Made by a program: the position numbers and the translations under genes. 34,566 nt of DNA. It comes from DATKGQ01 sp035510715 (GTDB lineage: Bacteria > Patescibacteriota > Saccharimonadia > Saccharimonadales > UBA4665). Every line of letters begins with the position of its first letter. The stretch's first letter is position 1. The stretch spans positions 1 through 34,566 of the forward strand of contig DATKGQ010000017.1 in the NCBI GenBank assembly GCA_035510715.1. Reading direction: 5' to 3'. Positions 1 to 8,956 of this stretch are shown in pieces. The notes below the pieces were generated by a model. The model had not been told where the DNA came from and searched no databases. It saw only the letters and a list, made by a program, of their open reading frames with translations.

Positions 1-2
1 TA

Positions 3-824
3 AATGATAGTCAGCTAGATATATTAAGGCTGTTATATAAGTTTAGGTTTAGTACTAGTGAATTAGCAGCTAGATATTTAGGTAAAGCCAATATTAAGTT
101 AGTCCAGAAGAAGCTTAGAGTACTAGAAGATCAAGGCTACGTAGGTAAAAGATATGACAAGAGCTATAAGCTGCAAGGTAAACCGGCTGCTTACTACTTA
201 ACACCTAAAGGAGCCAGATTACTGCAACAACTTTACCAACAGTTTAAAAACAGCGGCAATAAGGATAAACCTTTTATAGTGATTACTGGCCAAGGGATCA
301 AGCAACTTTACAAGAATAGAACTGTCTCAGAAGACTTTATAGCCCATTGCCTTAATATACTTAATATCTACTTAAAGCTAAGAGAACTATATGGTGATTG
401 CTGTAAGTTCTTTACCAGAGTTGAGCTGACAATATATTACTACTTTCCGGCCTGGCTGCCAGATGCTTACTTTGCCTTGAAGCCTAGCCCAAACAGTAAA
501 GCTTCACCAAAGCGTTATTTCTTAGATGTCTGGGACGGCACCAGACCGTTCTTTGTGTCAGTCAGAAAAGCCAGGAACTACCTCAAATACTCAGAAGAGG
601 GTGATTGGCCACCTGATAGATCAGCTTTCCCGGCTGTCCTGATGATTTGTGATACGAAGAAGAACGAGACTAAGCTGAGAAGACAAATAGTAAAAGCGTT
701 GGATGAATCTTATGAAGAAGTAACTTATGCTACGACAACGCAAGATACATTTATTGCGGCAAATAAACCAAAAGATAAAATTTGGTGGCTAGTTGATGAT
801 CAAGACACGTTTTTAGCTCTATAA
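3..824 (+). CDS. Replication-relaxation-like winged-helix protein, 3' part (5' end outside window)
   Basis: The reading frame is open from the left edge, so this is the C-terminal ~273 residues of a longer protein. A GTG at 279 also opens this frame, but it lies inside continuous coding sequence and is unlikely to be the true start. The first ~80 residues look like a winged helix-turn-helix (TSELAARYLG, then VQKKLRVLEDQGYV, then YYLTPKGARLL). The second half has an acidic/aromatic region (YFLDVWDGTRPFFVSVRK) like the C-terminal part of replication-relaxation (MobC/RepR-type) proteins of mobile elements. In that family the winged helix binds DNA and helps plasmid or ICE replication or mobilisation. 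The family assignment rests on layout and motifs only. It may belong to an integrated element extending left. Moderately sure of the HTH, less of the family. Confidence 0.6.
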   Translation, partial: NDSQLDILRLLYKFRFSTSELAARYLGKANIKLVQKKLRVLEDQGYVGKRYDKSYKLQGKPAAYYLTPKGARLLQQLYQQFKNSGNKDKPFIVITGQGIKQLYKNRTVSEDFIAHCLNILNIYLKLRELYGDCCKFFTRVELTIYYYFPAWLPDAYFALKPSPNSKASPKRYFLDVWDGTRPFFVSVRKARNYLKYSEEGDWPPDRSAFPAVLMICDTKKNETKLRRQIVKALDESYEEVTYATTTQDTFIAANKPKDKIWWLVDDQDTFLAL

Positions 825-1197
825 TAAATTAACCCAATAACCGGACAAGAGTAAAAAATGTAAATATAGCCACTAATATATATTCAGAAAAGTTCTGATA
901 TTTTGGTTGTTTTTGTCACAGATTCTTACTAATACCTTGTTATACCGGTTATTAACATACTGGCTGGCGCTGGTTATCGGAACACTAGCATTTAGCCTGG
1001 CCAGTGAACCCGATTCCTTTAATAAAATGCATAACAAATCTACCGCATAAGCAATTTACTTATTAAAAATTAAGTGTTACTTTAAAAATTACAGTCCAAT
1101 AGCTAGAGTTTAATGCGTCTAAACTGTATGCCATTCTAACTCGCTTATGGAATTGTACTTTGACATAATGAGTCCATTTCATAGACCAGACTGGTTT

Positions 1198-1254
1198 GGA
1201 ATGCGGTTTAGGTATTTTTAATAATAATATCTAAACCGCATTCCGAGCTCGGAA
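1198..1254. repeat. Long hairpin plus overlapping 14-bp palindrome upstream of secreted-protein gene
   Basis: GGAATGCGGTTTAG (1198-1211) and CTAAACCGCATTCC (1231-1244) are perfect inverted repeats. Pairing can continue about five more pairs into the AT-rich middle, leaving a ~9-nt loop. The right arm overlaps a perfect palindrome, TTCCGAGCTCGGAA (1241-1254), so the two structures compete for the same bases. No T-run follows, so it is not an ordinary intrinsic terminator. It ends ~40 bp before the start at 1297 and could be an operator, a leader-RNA switch or an element end. Apart from this, the gap 825-1296 is AT-rich and I see no convincing gene in it. Confidence 0.75.
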
Positions 1255-1296
1255 TCGGTGTAAGCAAAATCCCAAGTCCAATGAAAGAAGGCAGGC

Positions 1297-2016
1297 ATGA
1301 CTCTTAAGAAAAAAGTTGTTGCCGTAATGTTTATAGCTGTACTTTTCCCGGTAGTTTTCTCGGGTTCGCAGTCGTTAGCTTCCAGCCCTCTGGCCAAACA
1401 ACAGTACGGCGCACCGCCACAAACGCACAACCCTCAAAGCTATACTGCATTTGGGGAGCACGTGAGAGTTGAAGCAACCCTTATGGGATTTCAACTGCAT
1501 GCCTGGGGGTTTAAAAACAACGGCAAATTGAACGTTGTGGGTTTTAGCGTGGCGGGGGCATGGGACCCTTCCGTTGATATTACCAACTATTTTTATTGGA
1601 AGGGTTCACAAGAAAACATGTTGGTCGAATTGACCAGACCCGATGATTACCAAGGGGGTGTGATATTTCCTAATCCTAATCCCCAAGGCGGAATCGGAAA
1701 ATCGTTTAACTTCTTGATGATATTCCCCCAATATGGTTCTAGCAATTTGGAATTTACAACTACCTCGATGCCACCCGCCCATATTGGCCACCACTATTCC
1801 TTCAGATTTTTGGTGAAAGGAGGCACACCACCGTACACGTTCTACCTGCTTTACCATGATGTAAAGGGTTTGGTCCTAACTCAGACAGGGCGTAACGCCG
1901 GACTGTTCTCTGGAATACCTGTCCGACAAACTGTTGGTATACAAACTGTGCCACTGATTGTCTGGGACAAAATGCACCACGCGGCAACCACCATCTACAA
2001 TTTCTCGTTGTCTTAA
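1297..2016 (+). CDS. Small secreted protein with possible Ig-like (He_PIG-type) C-terminal domain
   Basis: The start is set by AAAGAAGG (1284-1291) six bases before ATG 1297. The 239-residue product begins with a basic N-terminus and a hydrophobic stretch (residues ~7-22, VVAVMFIAVLFPVVFSG) followed by SLASSP, a typical Sec signal peptide. The rest is a predicted beta-rich extracytoplasmic protein without cysteines. Residues ~175-238 (GGTPPYTFYL, then TGRNAGLFSGIP) resemble putative Ig/cadherin-like He_PIG domains of surface proteins. The gene is visibly GC-richer than its AT-rich neighbours and is bracketed by inverted-repeat structures at 1198-1254 and 2040-2097, both signs of possible acquisition. 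No catalytic motif is recognisable. Export is likely; adhesion is only a guess. Confidence 0.75.
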   Translation: MTLKKKVVAVMFIAVLFPVVFSGSQSLASSPLAKQQYGAPPQTHNPQSYTAFGEHVRVEATLMGFQLHAWGFKNNGKLNVVGFSVAGAWDPSVDITNYFYWKGSQENMLVELTRPDDYQGGVIFPNPNPQGGIGKSFNFLMIFPQYGSSNLEFTTTSMPPAHIGHHYSFRFLVKGGTPPYTFYLLYHDVKGLVLTQTGRNAGLFSGIPVRQTVGIQTVPLIVWDKMHHAATTIYNFSLS

Positions 2017-2039
2017 TGGACTAAGAAAAGTGTCATTTA

Positions 2040-2097
2040 AGGAATGACGGGCGAGCTCATTATCCCTACCCGGGATAATCAACCCCCCGTCATTCCT
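2040..2097. repeat. Nested inverted repeat (REP/MITE-like cruciform) after secreted-protein gene
   Basis: Outer arms AGGAATGACGGG (2040-2051) and CCCGTCATTCCT (2086-2097) are perfect complements. Inside them ATTATCCC (2059-2066) and GGGATAAT (2072-2079) form a second stem. The fold is a two-tier hairpin beginning 24 bp after the stop at 2016. There is no T-tract on the plus side. It could stabilise the mRNA end, act as a U-tract-less terminator, or be a REP-like palindromic element. It shares the heptamer CGAGCTC with the upstream structure (1244-1250 and 2052-2058). Confidence 0.75.
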
Positions 2098-2117
2098 GCA
2101 ACAAACAATAGTTTTTA

Positions 2118-2567
2118 TTAACCTATTTGAGAATCACCAGTTTTTAATATTTGTTTAGAGCCTCTATGCAAGTTAATAAATATGGCAAAAACTAAGGTAA
2201 CAATAATTATTAACCCGTCAATAAGCGCCCAATGCCAATTGTAAGCCGACACTATCGCGGGTGGATTGGGTGAGCCAACATTAACTACATTATTTTTCTT
2301 TAAATAGAAGCTGATAGGGAAGCCATAAATTCTTGCCCCTTGGCTTAATGGTTCAGTAGCCGGTGTAGTGCCTGAGCTGCCAATATAATATGTTGATTGT
2401 TGGTACGGCCTTTTAATTATTTTATAACTAAGCTGCTTCCAACTGGACGGTTCAAGGCTGAACAAATGGCCGTTAGGAATATAATTAACACTATCTTTAA
2501 AAATTGCTAAAGGTGTTGCATTAAGAATTAATAGTGCCAACGGTATTAAAAATAGTAATTTTTTCAT
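2118..2567 (-). CDS. Hypothetical two-helix membrane protein
   Basis: I chose the ATG at 2565-2567 (MKKLLFLIPLALLIL), because a TTG 63 bp further out would only add a hydrophobic extension. A TATAAA box (2578-2583) ends 10 nt before this ATG and no Shine-Dalgarno is present, which suits a leaderless message. The 149-residue protein has an N-terminal hydrophobic segment (residues ~3-18, signal or anchor), an extracytoplasmic middle rich in Tyr, Ser and Pro, and a C-terminal membrane helix (IDGLIIIVTLVFAIFINL) followed by a short basic tail. This implies a large external loop and an internal C-terminus. I do not recognise a family. It faces away from the large secreted gene at 2862, with ~295 bp between the starts. 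Confidence 0.6.
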   Translation of the reverse strand: MKKLLFLIPLALLILNATPLAIFKDSVNYIPNGHLFSLEPSSWKQLSYKIIKRPYQQSTYYIGSSGTTPATEPLSQGARIYGFPISFYLKKNNVVNVGSPNPPAIVSAYNWHWALIDGLIIIVTLVFAIFINLHRGSKQILKTGDSQIG

Positions 2568-2861
2568 ATAGCTAAAGTTTATACTATTAAATAATAGCAT
2601 GTAACCAAAAAGCATAAATACTTTAAGCAATATTTAGAGTCAGTCACACAAGATTACTATAAAGTCCTCTAAATTTAGCTTTTGGAGTAAAATTTCGTAC
2701 ATCTAGCCAGACGCTTATGTTTTTGATAAACTGTAAATTAACTATGAATCGTTCTAGATTTTTAGCTTAGAAATTAAAATCTGATTATTGTTTATGATAA
2801 TTATCAACTGGATAAGCGTAAGCAAATCTGCTTTAATACAGCTATATGTTGGTGGAAAATC

Positions 2862-5800
2862 ATGTTAGTAAATAAAAAATCAAACTATTTATTAAAATAT
2901 TTTCCGATTATATTTTTCGCAGTTATTGCTGTTTTTTTCTTTAGTTCTCATAAGGTTTATGCAGAAACTCTTTATGATAATGATAAAGATCCGGGTATTC
3001 CATCCGACATCGAGGCTAATGCAATAAATGGATGTAATGCAACAGGAAATCAAACGGCTGAAGAATCTTGGTTATCGCCACAAGGAGATCCTGGCACGGA
3101 ATTGATAAGCGAGAACGTACTCGCCGGGCAAACTTTACCGCTTCAGTGGAATGTTGCTACATATTACTGTTATTATAATGGCTCTAACTATACCTCTAAT
3201 CTTCTGCAAACTGATTCCAACTACCTGTTGACAAACATAATAACTACGCCAGATAGCTTAACTGTCGTCAGCCCAGCTAATATGAATCTTGGCGTTTCTA
3301 CCAATCCCGCTGACATTAATGTTCCTACACAACTTACAGTTGATACTGGAAATGTCATTGTTAGTCAGGACGGCCATTACGATCGATGGTATCAGGCTTG
3401 GACAGACTTTACTTTAAGCGCCCCGAGTAATTCAGGTACTGAAAGCATAGAAATAGATTATAAAGCCATTAATTCGTTTGACGTTTCGGGTGTTACGAAC
3501 CAGACTTTAGCTCAACAAGAGGCGTTTGAGTGTGTAGGTAGAACCGGCCCTCCATCTTATCAGGATGGTTGGGGCCGCGATTCCTTGGATGGCTTTTTTA
3601 CAACAACACACTCATCTTCCCCATGTAATAGTTATTGGTACACCTTTGTGCCTGATGTTCTAGTTTTTGAACCAATTACGGGTTATGTTTATGATTATAC
3701 GCCGACAGGCGGTTTAGCTCCCAGGAACAATGTCACAGTAACAATTGATGATCAGACATCATCTAATGGTGTCCTTCATCCCTCTGATGTGACTGGCGAT
3801 GGTGGCACCCCTGGCAAGTATTATATTTTGATTCAAAAGGGTGATGATTTTGGGGTCAATTTAGGTACTCAAACCGGTTTTTATGATTATCCGGATGGCA
3901 ATAGTTATGCAGCTGACTGCCCAGCCGATCCCACTAACCCGCCTTATTGTCCCGCTTATCAAAGCTATATTCATCAGACTGAAGGCGTCCAACATCAGCT
4001 CACTGGCAGTAGTACTGTTTACAACCTTGGAGAGGATCAAGGCTACGATTTTGTCTTTCCTGGATCAGTAATTAACAACAGAGAAGTTGATTCTAGTGGC
4101 AATTTATTGGGGAATGGGACTGATTTTGCTCCTACAGTTAAAGTTGACACACCAGCAAATGAAATTGCTTATACTAATCCATATAATTTTAAGGATTTGT
4201 TATATCCACTTACGAATGGGACTCAAAATTCATATACAATAGATAATCAAGACCCTAGTTATATATACAATGGTAACACTTATACACTTCTGGGTTCTAA
4301 CTGGTGCAATAATACCACATCTTGTAACCCTGGCACAGGTAAAAATGCCGATCACTGGACGCCTTATGCTCCTCCAACTGGTGGCACTTCCGTAAGTGTT
4401 ACTATTCCAAAAACAGATGATATGGTAATGTTTCAATGGGAATATAGCAAAGCTGCTTCCACCACTAACTTTGACATCACCGGCGATACCATAATGAACG
4501 GTCAAACTGCCCCTTCTGACGGGGACCCAATATCTGTCACACCCGGGACGCAGGTAAAGTTTGATAATTATCTAAATAACCTCGGGCCGGATGCATCGAC
4601 CTCCATTTCTTATCAGGTGTATCTTAATGCCGAAGAGATAAATGACTCAAGTGTCAGCAAGCTTAACCCGACACAATCCGCTGATGTATATTCAAATACG
4701 ATTGATACGACCGGTGATGCGGACGGCACTGAGTATTGCGAGTCTATTTTTTGGTATCCCGTTAATGCCAGCGGTGGGCAAAACAGCGGAACCCAAATCT
4801 GTGCTATAGTTCAAAAAACTCCCCCCAGCACTGACTTTGACATCACCGGCTATACCATGATGTCCGGTGAAACTGCCGGAGAGACTACGATATATGTCAC
4901 TGCCGGGACGCAGGTAAAGTTTGATAATTATCTAAATAACCTCGGGCCGGACCGGTCATCCCTAATTAATTATTCGGTTTATCTTGGCGCTACTGATATC
5001 GATTCCAATACTGTCACGCTTAACGCGACACAATCTGGTGATGTATATTCAAATACGGTTGACACGACCGGTGATGCGGCTGGTACTCAGTATTGCGAGT
5101 TTATTTCATGGAAACCCGTTACAGGCGCCGGTGGGACTGGCACCGGGGTCAAAGTCTGCGCTATAGTTGAATCACCGTCTAGCACTAACTTTGATATCAC
5201 CGGCTATACTACAGTGTCTAGCCCAACTGTCACTGCCGGAGGCTCGGTGGTTTTTCACAACTATCTGTCAAATATCGGGCCGATACGATCACCCTCAATT
5301 AATTATTCGGTGTATCGTAATACAGCTATGATCAATGCCTCAGCTGCCACACTAAGCTCAGGAGGCCCCTATAATGTATTTTCAGAAAAGTTTGACATCC
5401 CGATTGGTACACCGGTTGACACTCAGTATTGCGAGTTTATTTCATGGCAGCCCTCTGATCCCGCTAATGATACGGGCACAGGAGTTAAAGCTTGTACCAA
5501 AGTAGTAGGACCATCAACTAACTGTCCGGGCTTCCCGTCCTTTGCCAGTGTCCCAATTAACCTGCCAGATAATTCATTAAGCTTAGCCGCCTCAGCGCCA
5601 TCCGGTTCCTCATCTACCCCAAACGCAACGCAGGTTCAGATTGTGCCTGAGGGCAAGTTTGAAATAACAGCCCTAAATGATATCAGCGTAGGAGGCAATA
5701 GTGTTTTGCCGAATGTAACTCCCGCTGTTAATGCGGAAGTACCCGATACAACCTCAGTAACACTTGATTACACGCCGTATGTCCAAACTTACCCTTATGA

Positions 5801-7607
5801 TATTAATCAACCGTCGGTAACCTATGAGAATTTCTATGATCAAACAATCTGGACTTCTTCAAGCACTACTACCTATACCTGTAAAGGCAGCGACAGCGGT
5901 GGCGGCAGCAGCTCTAGCTGTACCCACTCTATCCCAGCGCCGTTTAATCCCGGTGATAATGGGTATTACTGTCCAGTAAATTCTCCAGTCTACACCTATG
6001 ATAAAAAAACCCATACTTGTAGTTACACATATACAGGATCGTCAAATGGCTATGCCTGGTCTAGTGGTTCCACAACGGAACAAACTACACCCAGTACTGT
6101 TGATGGCACATCAATGCCGGCCTGTTATAACCGAACTTTTTCTTTGAATGGCACTGATAATCCGACTAACAGTGCAACTATTTATAATCCTGAAGACCCG
6201 ACACTATTAACAGTTACTGGTATCGTTCAAGCAGATTTTGATGTGACTACCCCCAGCCAGGGTATTGGATTTAGGCAACCAACCCAGGTTGACGGTATTA
6301 ATACGGCAATTCAAGTTCAAGTTTATCATCAGAATTCCGATCTCAGCATTAGCGGACCTCAGTCGTATTATAATGAAACATCCCCTAATCTTTACCCGAA
6401 TTATGCCAGTTCTTCTCTCAACTATCAATCGTCCCAAGATTATAGTATACCGTGGAGCATGTCCGTCGCATTGCCACCATTGCAATACGGTGATGAAATA
6501 TGCATAAATTTGACGACTAATTCTTCGGTCGGTGAAGTATCTCCAACTAGCTGGACGCCACAGAATGTTACGCAAAATTTTTCAAATCAGCAGGATGCAA
6601 GTAATCCGTGGCCACCCTCCCCGCAAAGTGTTTGCACTGTTTACTTAGCTGCTACACCTTATCTGAAAGTATATGGTGGCGATGTGTCGGCTGGCACTGC
6701 CTCTGACATAAATAATCTGCATCAATGCACCGACTCTAGTGCCGGTATTGATACTTTTAACCAGGGCGGTAGTCCATATGCTGGGTCCGGTACTCAGCTG
6801 GCTGCCTTTGCGGTTAATGTTATTACCGGTTTTGCCTCGGCCCAAAACGATAATGGTTCGGGTACTTCTCCGCCTATCGGCTTAACTTTTTCCAATACAT
6901 CAGGTGGATACGGAGGCAGTTTCGGTGCCAGTCCCAGTGACTGCTCGGCCGACTATTATAATCAAGGTTTAACTTCAGCTAGTACGCAATATACGGATGC
7001 CGGCGATATTTTAACGAGTAATTTTTTTGATAATAATCCTGCTGGCATCTATGCCTTCAATGTCAACGGTGGAACTATCAATACTACTAATATACCAGTT
7101 GGCTATAACATTACTCTCTATTCCAGCGGGCCTATTACTATTGCCGGTAACATAACCTACGGTGGAGTCTCAACAACTTTGTCGCAAATGCCCAACCTGG
7201 AGATTGTCACTAACTCTACTGCCTCTAATCCAGCCGGCATTAACATTGATAATAACGTAACACAGTTAACTGGAATATATGTAGCTGAAGGAACGGGGGG
7301 AATCATTAACGACTGTGCCGACGTGACAAGTACCAACAATTGGTATCCATCTACAGATGGTAGCCCAAGCTGCGGTCAACAATTAATTGTTGAGGGTTCA
7401 TTTACTGCCAATGCGCTATATCTTTCCCGGACTACTAATTCAATACACGAGGCTACGCCCACTGAAGTTCCTTGTGCATTCGGTGCTACTCCTTGCGATA
7501 ACGCAGCCGAGGAGTTTGACTATTCACCGGCTGATTGGCTGACTTATTCCAACCAAAATACAACACCGGTCGTTCAATCTATTTCTAGTCTGCCGCCAAT
7601 CCTATAA
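2862..7607 (+). CDS. Very large secreted repeat protein, possible pilus-associated adhesin
   Basis: GGTGGA (2851-2856) precedes ATG 2862. The 1581-residue product has a clear signal peptide (hydrophobic residues ~14-28, likely cleavage after VYA at 34). Residues ~534-890 hold three tandem domains of ~115-120 residues, each starting with an FDITG motif (NFDITG, DFDITG, NFDITG), with two conserved cysteines late in each unit (YCE, then C-A or C-T). They look like Ig/CARDB-like beta domains. A Ser/Thr/Tyr/Cys-rich linker follows. The last ~260 residues (SGPITIAGNITYGG, LEIVTN, VTQLTGIYVAEG, FDYSPADWLTY) resemble C-terminal domains seen with PilX-like proteins in Gram-positive and CPR pilus loci. 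There is no membrane anchor or sorting motif at the C-terminus. It converges on the minor-pilin operon, so a tip-adhesin or PilY1-like role is plausible but inferred. Confidence 0.8.
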   Translation: MLVNKKSNYLLKYFPIIFFAVIAVFFFSSHKVYAETLYDNDKDPGIPSDIEANAINGCNATGNQTAEESWLSPQGDPGTELISENVLAGQTLPLQWNVATYYCYYNGSNYTSNLLQTDSNYLLTNIITTPDSLTVVSPANMNLGVSTNPADINVPTQLTVDTGNVIVSQDGHYDRWYQAWTDFTLSAPSNSGTESIEIDYKAINSFDVSGVTNQTLAQQEAFECVGRTGPPSYQDGWGRDSLDGFFTTTHSSSPCNSYWYTFVPDVLVFEPITGYVYDYTPTGGLAPRNNVTVTIDDQTSSNGVLHPSDVTGDGGTPGKYYILIQKGDDFGVNLGTQTGFYDYPDGNSYAADCPADPTNPPYCPAYQSYIHQTEGVQHQLTGSSTVYNLGEDQGYDFVFPGSVINNREVDSSGNLLGNGTDFAPTVKVDTPANEIAYTNPYNFKDLLYPLTNGTQNSYTIDNQDPSYIYNGNTYTLLGSNWCNNTTSCNPGTGKNADHWTPYAPPTGGTSVSVTIPKTDDMVMFQWEYSKAASTTNFDITGDTIMNGQTAPSDGDPISVTPGTQVKFDNYLNNLGPDASTSISYQVYLNAEEINDSSVSKLNPTQSADVYSNTIDTTGDADGTEYCESIFWYPVNASGGQNSGTQICAIVQKTPPSTDFDITGYTMMSGETAGETTIYVTAGTQVKFDNYLNNLGPDRSSLINYSVYLGATDIDSNTVTLNATQSGDVYSNTVDTTGDAAGTQYCEFISWKPVTGAGGTGTGVKVCAIVESPSSTNFDITGYTTVSSPTVTAGGSVVFHNYLSNIGPIRSPSINYSVYRNTAMINASAATLSSGGPYNVFSEKFDIPIGTPVDTQYCEFISWQPSDPANDTGTGVKACTKVVGPSTNCPGFPSFASVPINLPDNSLSLAASAPSGSSSTPNATQVQIVPEGKFEITALNDISVGGNSVLPNVTPAVNAEVPDTTSVTLDYTPYVQTYPYDINQPSVTYENFYDQTIWTSSSTTTYTCKGSDSGGGSSSSCTHSIPAPFNPGDNGYYCPVNSPVYTYDKKTHTCSYTYTGSSNGYAWSSGSTTEQTTPSTVDGTSMPACYNRTFSLNGTDNPTNSATIYNPEDPTLLTVTGIVQADFDVTTPSQGIGFRQPTQVDGINTAIQVQVYHQNSDLSISGPQSYYNETSPNLYPNYASSSLNYQSSQDYSIPWSMSVALPPLQYGDEICINLTTNSSVGEVSPTSWTPQNVTQNFSNQQDASNPWPPSPQSVCTVYLAATPYLKVYGGDVSAGTASDINNLHQCTDSSAGIDTFNQGGSPYAGSGTQLAAFAVNVITGFASAQNDNGSGTSPPIGLTFSNTSGGYGGSFGASPSDCSADYYNQGLTSASTQYTDAGDILTSNFFDNNPAGIYAFNVNGGTINTTNIPVGYNITLYSSGPITIAGNITYGGVSTTLSQMPNLEIVTNSTASNPAGINIDNNVTQLTGIYVAEGTGGIINDCADVTSTNNWYPSTDGSPSCGQQLIVEGSFTANALYLSRTTNSIHEATPTEVPCAFGATPCDNAAEEFDYSPADWLTYSNQNTTPVVQSISSLPPIL
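4543..4951 (+). repeat. Two identical ~49-bp segments 360 bp apart within the repeat domains
   Basis: Positions 4543-4591 and 4903-4951 are identical from CCGGGACGCAGG to CTCGGGCCGGA. They encode the same stretch (GTQVKFDNYLNNLGPD) of domain repeats 1 and 2, exactly 120 codons apart. The third domain (from ~5181) is clearly diverged here. Identity at DNA level, including synonymous positions, indicates recent duplication or gene conversion between the first two units. Confidence 0.85.
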
Positions 7608-7862
7608 GCATTTATCTGGTTATACTTGTCAACCGTTGCATATTTGTATTGTGATATTACCGGGCATAGTGGCTCATTACCAATTAGTTATTTTTGGCAA
7701 CAATTGTTAATAAAAGCTAATAATATTCGTGCAATCAAAGCTATTTCAAAAGCAGTAGATTATTCACCACATGGACCCACTAACCTCGCTGATCCGTAAT
7801 TATAGGCTATCTATAAAAACGGTTTCACGCCAAGATAATATCTATTACCACTGACTCTCAGA

Positions 7863-8945
7863 TTAATTACAATAATCAAAAATACCTGTCGTTACTCCTG
7901 GACGTGTAATTAAAGTCTTACAAATACCGTTTAGGCTCTGCAGAGCATTCACCGGTGCATCATTATTATCGACCGGATTGATTGATATGTACTCCTGAAT
8001 ACGTTTCAATTCGTCGCTAGCCTTACCAGTTGAATCAATAAGTGCTTGGGCATTAGCTAGATCTACATGATTGCTGCTAGTATTGGTTGCTGTTATCGAG
8101 ACATCGGCATTATCGTAGATTGGTACAATATGCATGTAATAGCCGTTCTCAGGTGCCACTACTAAATCAGTTGTACAATCGTACTTCCCGCCGGAATCTG
8201 CCCCACAAGTTACTCCAATGATTATACCGGTGTTGCTAGTACTAACCGAATTTTGGCTGGGGGTCCCGCTAAGATTGCCACTGCTTTGCATGGGCTCCAA
8301 AAACACTGTATTAGTGTCTGTTTGTAAATTACTCAGTGAACTCCAGCCTGAGGCCGGCACCATATCCACTTGTAATACCCCAGCTGTACAGCTCGGAGAC
8401 CACGAGGCTCTTGGCGGAAACGTATTCACAGTAGAGCTTGGACAACCAGTGAAGTTAGTATTGGTAGTTAAACCGTCCTGCTGCCAACTAATAGTGATAA
8501 TTTGAATATTAGAACCGTCGGCTGCAAATACCGGTACTACCTGTCCATGGCCGGTGTCCAGTGGCGCAAATTCAAGTGAGGGTGGTGTAGGATTAACTAG
8601 TAAGCAAGTATAAGCAACCGTTGCGCCCGGGGAAACCAAGGCATTAGTGGTGGTACTACTATATGGTCCCACACAGTTCGTCTGAGCGACTAAATCAACA
8701 TTATTTGCTATATCTGCTTTAATTACGGCAAAGGCATCATTAACCCCGCTCTCCGCTGCATAAAAAGCAGTAGTGTTTAGCTGGTCATCAAGTGCCCGGC
8801 GCTGCTCGTTTCTAGCATTATTCGCATAACCAAGAACTATCAGAGACAGTACTATCATAATAACCAATGTGACAGCGAAAGCTGCTTGACCGCTTTGCGA
8901 CTGGTTGGGTAGGATTTGTGGACGATAACTATTTAGTTTAGTCAT
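7863..8945 (-). CDS. PilX-like minor pilus protein
   Basis: The start ATG 8943-8945 is supported by GGAG 7 nt upstream and by an 11-bp gap to the preceding stop. Longer in-frame starts lie inside the upstream gene. The 360-residue protein has a PilX_N-type N-terminus: SQSGQAAFAVTLVIMIVLSL, then an amphipathic helix (YANNARNEQRRALDD, FYAAESGVNDAF). This AAESG signature is typical of PilX/PulK-type proteins that lack the GFTLIE cleavage motif. The remainder is a large extracytoplasmic domain with several cysteines. It is the last gene of a four-gene leftward operon of pilin-like proteins, presumably priming pilus assembly or sitting at the tip. Confidence 0.8.
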   Translation of the reverse strand: MTKLNSYRPQILPNQSQSGQAAFAVTLVIMIVLSLIVLGYANNARNEQRRALDDQLNTTAFYAAESGVNDAFAVIKADIANNVDLVAQTNCVGPYSSTTTNALVSPGATVAYTCLLVNPTPPSLEFAPLDTGHGQVVPVFAADGSNIQIITISWQQDGLTTNTNFTGCPSSTVNTFPPRASWSPSCTAGVLQVDMVPASGWSSLSNLQTDTNTVFLEPMQSSGNLSGTPSQNSVSTSNTGIIIGVTCGADSGGKYDCTTDLVVAPENGYYMHIVPIYDNADVSITATNTSSNHVDLANAQALIDSTGKASDELKRIQEYISINPVDNNDAPVNALQSLNGICKTLITRPGVTTGIFDYCN

Positions 8946-8956
8946 AAGCTTCTCCA

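Noticed and set aside
907..1050. 47-codon hydrophobic frame starting at TTG
   Set aside because: No ribosome site or promoter-like box before it, TTG start, and an opposite frame is open too; too weak to call a gene.
7772..7855. 27-codon ATG frame (MDPLTSLIRNYRL...) between the large secreted gene and the PilX-like gene
   Set aside because: Very short, no ribosome site, no conserved-looking motif.
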